Below, in pieces: positions 34,999 to 45,240 of a DNA stretch of 64,000 nt. The translations under genes were made by a program, and so were the position numbers. The notes beneath the pieces are model-generated. The model saw nothing but the letters and a program-made list of their open reading frames with translations, searched no databases and was not told where the DNA came from. Source of the DNA: Okapia johnstoni (lineage: Eukaryota > Chordata > Mammalia > Artiodactyla > Giraffidae); assembly GCA_024291935.2 (NCBI GenBank), contig CM044315.1, positions 50,566,385 through 50,630,384 on the forward strand, written 5' to 3'. Numbering within the stretch: the stretch's first letter is position 1; every line of letters starts with the position of its first letter.

Positions 34999-35499
34999 AA
35001 CATCTCCTACAGCATTGACATTTTTGCATCACAAACATCTGTTTTTAAGTCTGTCTTCCTCCTTGGGTTGTGAATTCCATGTCATATTCACCCTTATTTT
35101 GATAGGGGCCTAGCAGGGAGCTCACTTGTTAATGAGTGAAAAGTAAATGGATAAATATCAGTTGAGCAGTTGGTTAAATGGTCAGTATTCATACCCTTTC
35201 AGCAGTATTACCTAGCACAGCAATGTGCTAAAGATATAATGATGAACAAAAACACCCTGGTCTTTGTCCTCAGAAAACTTACAATCTGATAAGGGAAAAT
35301 AATAATAATAAATATCATCAATTCAGAGAGGATGTTTTTTCTTAATTGATAGAACGCATTTTAAATTAACTCAGTTATTATAGTTCCATTATTATTTTTA
35401 TTATATTATTAATATTTGATATTACTGTGATGAGACTTTAGTTTCAGCAAAGGGCTATTAACTATGACATCAATCAACATAATTAGAGAATATATGAGC
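34999..35499. other. Intergenic AT-rich DNA
   Basis: Contains an AATAATAATAAATAT low-complexity tract near 35300 and nothing else recognisable. Confidence 0.5.
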
Positions 35500-35811
35500 A
35501 TTTTTTTTTTTTGCACAGCAAAGGAAACCATAAACAAGATTAAAAGACAACTCTCAGAATGGAAGAAAATATTTGTAAACAAAGCAACTGACAAAGGATT
35601 AATCTACAAAATATACAAAAAGCTTATGCAGTTCAACATCAGAAAAACAAACAACCCAATTGAAAAAATGGGCAGAAGAACTAAATAGACCTTTTACCAA
35701 AGAAGACATACAGATGGCCCATTAACACATGAAAACATGCTCAACATCACTCATTAGCAGAGAAATGAAAATCAAAACTACAATGAGGTATCACTTCACA
35801 ACAGTCAGAAT
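35500..35811 (+). mobile_element. L1 ORF2 part, left of a BovB insertion
   Basis: CAGCAAAGGAAACCATAAAC, AAATGGGCAGAAGAACTAAA and CAATGAGGTATCACTTCACA are canonical L1 ORF2 3'-region phrases. It continues in frame order at 37162 after the BovB. Confidence 0.92.
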
Positions 35812-37171
35812 CAGTTCAGTTCAGTCACTCAGTCATGTCCGACTCTTTGCCATCCCATGGATTGCAGCATGCCAGGCCTCCCAACTCCTGGAGGTTACTC
35901 AAACTCGTGTCCATCGAGTCGGTGATGACACCCAACCATGTCATCCTCTGTTGTCCCCTTCTCCTCCTGCCTTCAATCTTTCCCAGCATCAGGGTCTTTT
36001 CCAATGAATCAGTTTTTCACATCAGGTGGCCAAAGTATTGGAGTTTCAGCTTCACCATCAGTCCTTCCAACAAATATTCAGGACTGATTTCCTTTAGGAT
36101 GGAATGGATGTCCAAGGGACTCTCAAGAGTCTTTTCCAACACCACAGTTCAAAAGAATCAGTTCTTTGGTGCTCAGCTTTCTTTATAGTCCAACTCTCAC
36201 ATCCATACATGACTACTGGAAAAACCATAGCTTTGAATAGACAGACGTTTGTTGGCAAAGTAATGTCTCTGCTTTTTAATATGCTGTCTAGATTGGACAT
36301 AATTTTTCTTCCTAGGAGCAAGTGTCTTTTAATTTCATGGCTGCAGTCACCATCTGCAGTGATTTTGGAGCCCCCAAATATAAAGTCTGTCACTGTTCCC
36401 ATTGTTCCCCCATCTATTTCCCATGAAGTGATGGGACCAGATGCCATGATCTTAGTTTTCTGAATGTTGAGTTTTAAGCCAACTTTTGCACTCTTCTCTT
36501 TCACTTTCATCAAGAGCTCTTTAGTTCTTCTTCACTTTCTGCCATAAGGGTGGTGTCATCTGCATATCTGAGGTTATTGATATTTCTCCCAGCAATCTTG
36601 ATTCCAGGTTGAGCTTCATCAAGCCAAGCATTTCTCATGATGTACACTGCATATAAGTTAAATAAGCAAGGTGACAGTATACAGCCTTGATGTACCCCTT
36701 TCCTGATTTGGAACCAGTCTGTTGTTCCATGTCCAGTTCTAGCTAATGCTTCCTGACCTACATACAGATTTCTCAGGAGGAAGGTCTGGTGGTCTGGTAT
36801 TCCCATATCTTTCAAAATTTTCCACAGTTTGTTGTGATCCACACAGTCAAAGGCTTTGGTATAGTCAATAAAGCAGAAGTAGATGTTTTTCTGGAACTCT
36901 CTTGCTTTTTCGATGATCCAGCGGATGTTGGCAATTTGATCTCTGGTTCCTCTGCCTTTTCTAAATCCAGCTTGAACATCTGGAAGTTCATGGTTCACGT
37001 ACTGTTGAAGTCTAGCTTGGACAATTTTAAGCATTACTTTGCTAGCGTGTGAGATGAGTGCCATTGTGTGGTAGTTTGAGCATTCTCTAGCATTGCCTTT
37101 CTTTGAGATTGGAATGAAAACTGACCACAGGACTGGAAAAGGTCAGTTTTCATTCCAATCCCAGTCAGAAT
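35802..37171 (-). mobile_element. BovB LINE copy 5 inserted in L1, with 10-bp TSD
   Basis: Reverse-oriented BovB occupying 35812-37161, flanked by CAGTCAGAAT at 35802-35811 and 37162-37171. The minus frame 36510-37064 has an almost intact polymerase: QAGFRKGRGTRDQIAN, NIYFCFIDYTKAFDCVDHNK (motif A), KGVHQGCILSPCLFNLY (motif B) and LRYADDTTLMAES (catalytic YADD). A frameshift then breaks the reading at EELKSS, and a second frame (36094-36513) carries MYGCESWTIKKAEHQR and LWCWKRLLRVPW. At the 5' end a short piece (37125-37161) is inverted and forms a perfect 20-bp hairpin with 37107-37126. Confidence 0.95.
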
Positions 37172-37977
37172 GGCCATCATGAAAAATTCCACAAATAAGA
37201 AATGCTGAAGAGACTGTGGAGAAAGCAGAACACTCCTACATTGTTGGTGGGAATGTAAATTGGTACAATCACCATAGAGAACAGTATGGAGGTTCCTTTA
37301 AAGACTGAAAACACAACTACCACATGACCTAACAGCATGACCCAGTGGTATATGCTACTTCTGGGCATATACCCAGAGAAAAGCATTATTCAAAAAAATA
37401 TACACACCCCAATATTCATTTCAGCACTATTTACAATACCCAGGACATGGAAGCAACCTAAATGTTCATCAACAGAAGAATGGATAAAAAAATATGGTAC
37501 ATATATGCAATGGAATATTAGTCAGCCATAAAAAGGAATGAAAATTGTGCCATTTGCAGAGATATGGATGGACTTAAAGACTGTCATACAAAGTGAAGTA
37601 AGTCCAAAAGAGAAAAACAGATGTCATATATTAATGCATATATGTGGAATCTAGAAAACTGGTATAGATGAACTCATCTGCAAAGCAGAAATAGAGACAC
37701 CGGCATGGAGAACAAATGTAGGATACCAAGGGGGAAAGAGAGGATAGGATGGAGTGCAAGGTTGGGATTGGCATATATACTCTATGTATAAAATATATTA
37801 CTAATGAGAACAGACAGTGCAGTCCAGAAAACTCTACTCAATGCTCTGTTGTGACCTTAATGGCAAGGAAACCCAAGGAAGAAGAGATATATGTATACGT
37901 GTGGCAAATTCGCTTTGTTATACAGCAGAAATTAATACAACAAAAAGCAACTATACTCCAATAAAAGAAAAAAGAAA
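37162..37977 (+). mobile_element. L1 3' end, right of the BovB insertion
   Basis: Continues the L1 at 35500: ACTGTGGAGAAAGCAGAACA, ACTTCTGGGCATATACCCAG, GAAGAATGGATAAAAAAATA, GTGAAGTAAGTCC and the terminal ACTATACTCCAATAAAAG. Removing the BovB and one TSD copy gives one uninterrupted L1. Confidence 0.92.
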
Positions 37978-38145
37978 ATATATGAGTGTTCTTATTTCTT
38001 GTGTTTTCTTGTTTAAGTTACTAACTTACATAAAATTTTTCTTAAGTTACTAACTTATATAAACTTCTATGAATAAAAAAAGAAAATATATGAGTACTAT
38101 TATATCTTGGGTTTTCTTATTTAAGTTACTAACATATATAAACAC
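37960..38145 (+). repeat. Partial tandem duplication at the L1 tail
   Basis: A unit with AAAGAAAATATATGAGT, GTTTTCTT and TTAAGTTACTAAC occurs at about 37960-38035 and 38071-38144. A third partial copy (TTAAGTTACTAACTTATATAAA) lies between them at 38042-38063. The unit spans the L1 A-rich tail and the adjoining sequence. Confidence 0.8.
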
Positions 38146-38184
38146 ACAGCTACATGTAATTTTACTTATATATATGTATAATAT

Positions 38185-38390
38185 TGTGTGTGTCAGTTGC
38201 TCAGTAGTGTCCGACTCTATTGGACCCCATGGACTGTGTAGCCTGCTAGGCTCCTCTGTCCATGGAATTCTCTAGGCAAGAATGCAGGAGTAGGTTGCCA
38301 TTCTCTTCTCCAGGGGATCTTTATGACCCAGGGACTAAACCTGGGTCTCCTGCATTGCAGGCAGAGTCTTTACTATCTGAGCCATATTAT
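38185..38390 (-). mobile_element. Bov-tA SINE
   Basis: Antisense Bov-tA from GTGTGTCAGTTGCTCAGTAG to the truncated CTATCTGAGCCATATT. The head is cut slightly short. Confidence 0.9.
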
Positions 38391-38674
38391 TGGAATCTAA
38401 CAAAGAAAACAATGATTTTAATTCATAGGTGATGTTAATAGTTCTAACTCCAGATCTAACAATAAACAACTCTGTATCCTTAAATATTAACACGTCTCTC
38501 TCTTCTTGTACAAAGAGCTCTAAAAGGGACATTGTGAGAACTAGATAATAACTGTAAAACCTAATAACTCAAAGATGTTGCAAATTTCAGACACATTGCA
38601 CAATTCTAGTAAAGGAAGATTTACTGAGTACTTCCTCTGTTAGGCACACTGGCCCAACTAACATATTAGGGGAT
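38391..38674. other. Intergenic spacer between Bov-tA and BovB
   Basis: No feature recognised. Confidence 0.5.
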
Positions 38675-41398
38675 CTGAGAAGAAGATCTATCCTTTACTG
38701 TGCCCAACTTTGCATGAAATGTTCCCTTGGTATCTCTAATTTTCTTGAAGAGATCTTTAGTCTTTCCCACTCTATTGTTATCCTCTATTTCTTTGATCAC
38801 TGAGGAAGGCTTTCTTATCTCTCCTTGCTATTCTTTGGAACTCTGCATTCAAATGGGTGTATCTTTTCTTTTCTCCTTTGCCTTTAGCTTCTTTTCTTTT
38901 TTTTTTTTTACTTATATATTTTTATTTTTATAATTTTTTTATAATTTATTTATTTTAGTTGGGGGCTAATTACTTTACAATACTGTAGTGGGTTTTGCCC
39001 TACATTGACATGAATCAGCCATGGGTTTAGCTTCTTTTCTTTTCTCAGCTATTTGCAAAGCCTCCACAGACAACCATCTTCCCTTTTTGCATTTCTTTTT
39101 CTTCGGGATGGTCTTGATCACTGCCTCCTATACAATGTCACGAACATCTGTCCACAGTTCTTCAGGCACTCTGTCTATCAGATCTAATCCCTTTACTCTA
39201 TTTGTCATGTCCACTATATAATCATAAGGGGTTTTATTTAGGTCACACATTAATGGTCTAGTATTTTTCCTTACTTTCTTTAATTTAAGCCTGAATTTGG
39301 CAATAAGGAGTTCACGATCTGAGCCACAGTCAACTCCTGGTCTTGTTTTTGCTGACTGTATAGAGCATCTCCATCTTTGGATGCAAAGAATATAATCAAT
39401 CTGATTTCATTATTGACCATCTGATGATGTCCATGTGTAGAGTCTTGTGTTATTGGAAGAGGGTGTTTGTGATGACCAGTGCGTCCTCTTGGCAAAACTC
39501 TGTTAGCCTTTGCCCTGCTTCATTTTGTACTCCAAAACCAAATTTGCCTGTCATTTCAGGTATCTCTTGACGTTCTACTTTTGCATTCCAGTCCCCTATA
39601 ATGAAAAGGACATCTTTTTGGGGTGTTAGTTCTAGAAGGTCATGTAGGTCTTCATAGAACCGTTCAACCTCAGGTTCTTCAGCATTACTAGTTGGGAGAT
39701 AGACTTGGATTACTGTGATATTGAATGATTTGCCATGGAAAGATGGGCATAATAAAGGACAGAAATGGTATGGACGTAACAGAAGCAGAAGATAATAAGA
39801 AGAGGTGGCAACAATACACAGAAGAACTATACAAAAAGATCTTCATGACCCAGATAATCATGATGGTGTGATCACTCACCTAGCGCCAGACATCCTGGAA
39901 TCCCAAGTCAAGGGGTCCTTAGGAAGCATCACTACGAACAAAGCTAGTAGACATGATGGAATTCCAGTTGAGCTATTTCAAATCCTAAAAGATGATGCTG
40001 TGAAAGTGCTACACTCAATATGCCAGCAAATATGGAAAATTCAGCAGTAGCCACAGGACTGAAAATGGTCAGTTTTCATTCCAATCCCAAAGAAAGGCAA
40101 TGCCAAAGAATGTTCAAACTACCACACAATTGCCCTCATCTCACATGGTAGGAAAGTAATGCTCAAAATTCTCCAAGCCAGACTTCAACAGTACGCGAAC
40201 CATGAACTTCCAGATGTTCAAGCTGGATTTAGAAATGGCAGAGGAACCAGAGATCAAATTGCCAACATCCACTGGATCATCGAAAAAGCAAGAGAGTTCC
40301 AGAAAAACATCTACTTCTGCTTTATTGACTATACCAAAGCCTTTGACTGTGTGGATCACAACAAACTGTGGAAAATTTTGAAAGATATGGGAATACCAGA
40401 CCACCAGACCTTCCTCCTGAGAAATCTGTATGTAGGTCAGGAAGCATTAGCTAGAACTGGACATGGAACAACAGACTGGTTCCAAATCAGGAAAGAGGTA
40501 CATCAAGGCTGTATACTGTCACCTCACTTATTTAACTTATATGCAGTGTACATCATGAGAAATGCTTGGCTTGATGAAGCTCAACCTGGAATCAAGATTA
40601 CTGGGAGAAATATCAATAACCTCAGATATGCAGATGACACCACCCTTATGGCAGAAAGTGAAGAGGAACTAAAGAGCTCTTGATGAAAGTGAAAGAGGAG
40701 AGTGCAAAAGTTGGCTTAAAACTCAACATTCAGAAAACTAAGATCATGGCATCTGGTCCCATCACTTCATGGGAAATAGATGGGGGAACAATGGAAACAG
40801 TGACAGACTTTATATTTGGGGGCTCCAAAATCACTGCAGATGGTGACTGCAGCCATGAAATTAAAAGATGCTTGCTCCTAGGAAGAAAAATTATGACCAA
40901 TCTAGACAGCATATTAAAAAGCAGAGACATTACTTTGCCAACAAACGTCCGTCTATTCAAAGCTATGGTTTTTCCAGTAGTCATGTATGGATGTGAGAGT
41001 TGGACTATAAGGAAAGCTGAGCACCAAAGAACTGATGCTTTTGAACTGTGGTGTTGGAGAAGACTCTTGAGAGTCCCTTGGACATCCATTCCATCCTAAA
41101 GGAAATCAGTCCTGAATATTCATTGGAAGGACTGATGGTGAAGCTGAAACTCCAATACTTTGGCCACCTGATGTGAAAAACTGATTCATTGGAAAAGACC
41201 CTGATGCTGGGAAAGATTGAAGGCAGGAGGAGAAGGGGACAACAGAGGATGACATGGTTGGATGTCATCACAGACTCAATGGACACGAGTTTGAGTAAGC
41301 TCCAGGAGTTGGTGATGGACAAGGAAGCCTGGCATGCTGCAGTCCATGGGATGGCAGAGTCAGACACGACTGAGTGACTGAAGTGAACTGAGAAGAAG
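38675..41398 (+). mobile_element. BovB LINE copy 6, longest here, 5'-inverted, 11-bp TSD
   Basis: One BovB insertion bounded by CTGAGAAGAAG at 38675-38685 and 41388-41398. The 5' part (38686 to about 39741) is antisense and encodes the apurinic-endonuclease region; the rest (39742-41387) is sense and carries the polymerase and C-terminal parts. The two parts meet near GATGGGC..AATAAAGGACAG of the consensus, with about 15 bp present at both ends. Sense frames: 39805-40050 (linker), 40159-40683 (polymerase with FIDYTKAFDCVDHNK, QGCILSPHLFNLY, YADDTTLMAES) and 40680-41099. The same frameshift after EELKSS as in copy 5. An L1 fragment is nested at 38901-39025. Confidence 0.93.
38883..39043 (-). 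mobile_element. L1 3'-end fragment nested in BovB, 18-bp TSD
   Basis: Insert at 38901-39025: a T-run (its poly(A) tail in reverse), then GGGGGCTAATTACTTTACAA, TACTGTAGTGGGTTTTGCCC and TGACATGAATCAGCCATGGG, the reverse of the ruminant L1 3' terminus. The target-site repeat TTTAGCTTCTTTTCTTTT is at 38883-38900 and 39026-39043. Only about 105 bp of L1 was copied. Confidence 0.93.
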
Positions 41399-41918
41399 GT
41401 CTACTTTGTAGATAGAGGATAACGAATTTGTTCTAGATTCTTCTATCCATTAATTCTTGTTTCACTGCAACTTACTTGGGAGAAAGAGGAGAGTGGCGGG
41501 AAAGTCCAAATGACACTTATCTTTACATTTTATTCTTTGAATTTTTGTGGAGAATTTTGAGATACATCTTGACGTTATCCACAGTGTCCATGGTAGATAA
41601 TGTGAGTAGCCCAATTCGAGTTAGGAATCTCTACAACAGTTACATTTAGAGGAAATTATAACTCATTCTCAAGGCTTTAGGAAATTTCATTTTGAGAATA
41701 CATCATATAGAAAAGTTAGCAACAGAAGATTAATGAGGCTTTCTAACAGGCCATTAGTAGACAAGGAAGACTTCTCAGGGGAGTTGCAAGGGGGAGAAAA
41801 AACAAACTTGAATCACTGGAGGGCCTTTCACTTGTGTTTTTGTTATATACCAGAATGTGGCACTAAATTAAATTTACGTGAATGTAATTATAAAAAAAAC
41901 GTGGTGGGGGTAGGGGGG
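41399..41918. other. Intergenic DNA, nothing recognised
   Basis: No gene or repeat family supported. Confidence 0.5.
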
Positions 41919-42112
41919 AATGCTTCCCTGGTGGCTCAGATGTTAAAGAATCTGTCTGCAGTGCAGAAGACTTGGGTTCAATCCCTGGGTTGGGACGATC
42001 CCCTGGAGAAGGGAATGGCAACCCACCCCAGTATTCTTGCCTGGAGAATTCCACGGACAGAGGATCATGGCAGGCCACAGTTCATTGGGTTGCAAAGAGT
42101 CAGACAAGGTCT
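41919..42112 (+). mobile_element. Bov-tA SINE
   Basis: Sense Bov-tA from AATGCTTCCCTGGTGGCTCA to GGGTTGCAAAGAGTCAGACA. The final CGACTGAGCGACTAA part is missing. Confidence 0.92.
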
Positions 42113-43522
42113 CATACTATTTATCCTACAATTCCAATGAAATTTGAAAATCTCTGGAAGGTTGGAGTATGATGGCCTTGACAATGAAAGCTTGCCTTTG
42201 ATTCTTCATCCATAAATTGCATTGTACACACCAGCTGCACATGCCACTTGTACTGGGATCAACAGAATGAGCTGCTAGTTCATTCCTCTTCACTTTAAGG
42301 CTTGAATTATATTTTTGATAATATTTTTATAAATTAATGGCTTTCTTGGCTGCTCAGATCATGGAAATTTTGATGGTAAACAATCTCTTTAGAAATGTGA
42401 TTAAATATAAGAAAGCAAGAGAAAAGAAAGCATCATAATTTGTATGATATAATAATTTGGCATTTTATTTCCTTCATCTCAGGGAAGAAGCCTGCTCATG
42501 TCTTGATAACGCCATTTATCCATCAGATGGTGCACGCAGGAGTCAGCTGTTTCCCATAAAGATATCTTGGGAAACAGCAGCGGTGCTGTCTACACTGGCA
42601 GATGCTATCTGACATCATTTCTGGAGGGTAGTTCCTGTTGAAATGTTTCAGGAGGGTTTTCTAAAGAACAGGCCAAGATGTCAAGAATGGTTAGTGCTGA
42701 TACATGCCAAAGTCAATGCAAAATAAGTAGAGAGGAAAGTAAAATCCTCTTTGAAGGAGGAAAGAAAGATTCTGAAGAAGGTGAGAAGCAGGCAGTGTTC
42801 ACAGGGCATTGAAAGGGGGATTGGTAAAACTGTCTGGTACTGGGATCTGAAAGTTGAAACCTGTGGCCACAGGCACTGATACCCAGATCTTAGCCAATGT
42901 TTGTATAACAGAGGATAGGGAATCTCAGCTCAGTGATGGAAGGAAGAGAACACAAAGCTCAGAAGTCCTCACCTGCTTGGAGCTGGGTCACTCTACTTTG
43001 ATTGATCTTCCATTGAAGAACATTAAGAATTCTTCTCATGGTCACCAAAAAGGAATAAAGCCTCCACATATGGAGTGCTAGACCTAGGCCAGGGCTCCAA
43101 ATAGATGAGGGGCAAGTCAAATGGCTGCAGTTCCAGGCGAGGGGGCCCAGAGTAGAGGGAAGCTCTGTTCCACAAGAAAGGATCATGGAGAAAGGAGTTC
43201 AGGGGGATGAGACAAGCCTCAGTCAAATGTTTTAAGATCTGTCATGTGGAAAGTCTTGGTCCGTGAGTTCCTGAAGGCTGGGCTTGAATCCATAAGGAAA
43301 AGTCACAAAGAGTATAATTCATCTGAAGATAAGTAAAGCCAGTACATTGGATAAGCCAGCTGTTGGAGTATAAAAAGACAAAGGCTGATTTTTTCTCACA
43401 CTGTCTCTTTAAAACTGCTCTTTGAGAGTAGTCTTTCCTTATCCTGGATGAGAACTGGGGCAAGCCCATGACTTTCTGTTTTTTCTTAAGTAAAAGAAAG
43501 TTCTGTAACTACTTAGACATGA
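42113..43522. other. Intergenic DNA, no gene recognised
   Basis: Several 65-75 codon frames on both strands (42854-43226) overlap each other and lack motifs or splice context. I recognise no repeat here. Confidence 0.5.
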
Positions 43523-43645
43523 ACATGTTCATGGACATGAACTTGAGCAAACTCTGGGAGATGGTGGAGGACAGGGAAGCCTGGTGTGCTGTAGTCGATG
43601 GGGTTGCAAAGAGTCAGACACGATTTAGTGACTGAACAGCACAAC
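43523..43645 (+). mobile_element. BovB 3' terminal fragment
   Basis: About 120 bp of BovB 3' end: GGACATGAACTTGAGCAAAC, GGAAGCCTGGTGTGCTGTAG and GTCAGACACGATTTAGTGAC. Confidence 0.88.
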
Positions 43646-43895
43646 CACATAGCTACTTAAAGTAAAAAACATAGCCTCAAACCAGATGACAAAGATAATG
43701 AAGGGGGTGGCCCTTCTCTGTTTCCCTGCTCCTTGGTTGCTCTGTTATGCGGTCTCATGTCTGCAATTCTTTGACCTGGATGAATGCAAGCTAGTCTGAC
43801 AGTGACTTTCTGCTATGACCCTATAAAATTTTCCTCCAGTCTCTCTTCTACTGAGGCTTCAGTGCCCTTTGGATGGCCACTGAACAAGATCTAAG
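43646..43895. other. Intergenic spacer
   Basis: No feature recognised. It ends where a 50-bp match to the 1745-1794 region begins. Confidence 0.5.
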
Positions 43896-44226
43896 ATAAG
43901 GAAGTCAACAGAAAGTGGCATTATAGGGCTGTCAGGTGCTATTGGCAGAGAAGGCAATGGCACCCCACTCCAGTACTCTTGCGTGGAAAATCCCATGGAG
44001 GGAGGAGCCTGATAGGCTACAGTCCATGGGGTCGCTAAGAGTCGGACACGACTGAGCGACTTCACTTTCACTTTTCCCTTTCATGCACTGGAGAAGGAAA
44101 TGGCAACCCACTCCAGTGTTCTTGCCTGGAGAATCCCAGGGACGGGGGAGCCTGGTGGGCTGCCGTCTGTGGGGTCGCACAGAGTCGGACACGACTGAAG
44201 CGACTTAGCAGCAGCAGCAGCAGCAA
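43896..44226 (+). mobile_element. Bov-A2 SINE carrying 50 bp of foreign 5' flank
   Basis: Sense Bov-A2 (about 43946-44226, ending in an AGC-repeat tail) preceded by 50 bp (43896-43945) that are the exact reverse complement of 1745-1794, the 5' flank of the Bov-A2 in the SLC44A5 intron. The SINE bodies also share uncommon variants such as the CCTCCCTCCATGGG phrase on the minus strand and the GGCAGAGAAGG junction. I see no target-site duplication around the whole unit. Confidence 0.9.
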
Positions 44227-44780
44227 TTTTCTCATCTGTTAAATACCAGTTAGTATTGTTTTTGAGTCCTATATGTCAAGTGCCTGATGTGGTAATCACA
44301 ATCATTGTTGAGACTCAGAACATCACAGCTGTACAGCCTTTCAAAGCTGCCTTGGAAGATACTGTGCAATGCCCCCATGGTTACATCCTCTACTATGTCA
44401 TCAGTTTGAAGAACTTTGCTCTGATGATGGCTGTGTCAAGAGGACACAATGTCCTTTCAAACCACTTCCTTCTACTAAGTGAAAAGTTTAAACATCTCGG
44501 AGTTTCCTTGGAGCTTTTATTATGGATACACGCATAAAAAGCCCAGATGGGCAGCTGAACCTAAATATAGATGTGAGGAAACCTCATTACTGGATAGTCC
44601 TAGCAATGTCCTCCCCAATCTGAATGTAGACTTGCCTCAAGGCACTGGGAAGAGGCTTTATGATAATAAAAGAATGAACAATCATTATGTAATTCTGCTT
44701 GGAAATTGCAGTCACCTCTAACTTCCAACATCTCTCAGTGCTCATTGGGAATAATTTCCAGTATCACAATTTCCATATGA
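44227..44780. other. Intergenic DNA with an unassigned 93-codon frame
   Basis: The frame 44256-44537 (+) is the longest here but matches no family I know, has no splice context and overlaps another frame at 44479. I do not call it a gene. Confidence 0.4.
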
Positions 44781-44787
44781 AAGATGG

Positions 44788-45240
44788 ATCCTGTGATGGT
44801 TAATTTTATTCATCAGCTTTTCTAGGCTATGGTGCTGGTTGTTTGGTTCAATGTTGCTGTGAAAGTATTTTTACATGTGATTATCATTTAATCAGTAGAC
44901 TTTAAATAAAACAGATAACCCTCTATAATGTGGTGGGCCTCATCTAATAGACTGAAGGCCTTAAGAGCAAAAACTGAAAATATCCTGTAAAAGAAGAAAT
45001 TCAGTCTCAGGACTGCAACACAGAAACCCTGCCTCAGTTTCCAGCCTGCCTGCCCTGCCCTGAAGATTTCAGACTCAAGCCTGCAACACCAACTCTTAAA
45101 TTTCCAAACTGCTGGCCTCTGCTATAGATTTCAGACTTGCCAGCCTCCACAATCATGTATGCAAGTTCCTTAAAATAATTCTTTCTATGTATCTCTGTAT
45201 ATCCTACTGGCTGTTTCTCTGAAGAACCCTGACAAAGATT
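44788..45240 (+). repeat. Old LTR-like or DNA-type interspersed repeat, class uncertain
   Basis: Begins GTGATGGTTAATTTTATTCA, contains GTGGGCCTCATCTAATAGAC and ends TTTCTCTGAAGAACCCTGAC. This ordered set is a familiar old mammalian repeat, about 450 bp. I cannot name it reliably. No coding capacity. Confidence 0.6.

Noticed and set aside
36094..37064. Apparently intact reverse transcriptase with YADD on the minus strand
   Set aside because: BovB copy 5. It lacks the endonuclease part, is frameshifted after EELKSS and 5'-truncated, so it is not autonomous.
44256..44537. 93-codon frame that looks moderately protein-like
   Set aside because: No recognised domain, no splice sites of note, and no support from neighbours. 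Left as unassigned DNA.
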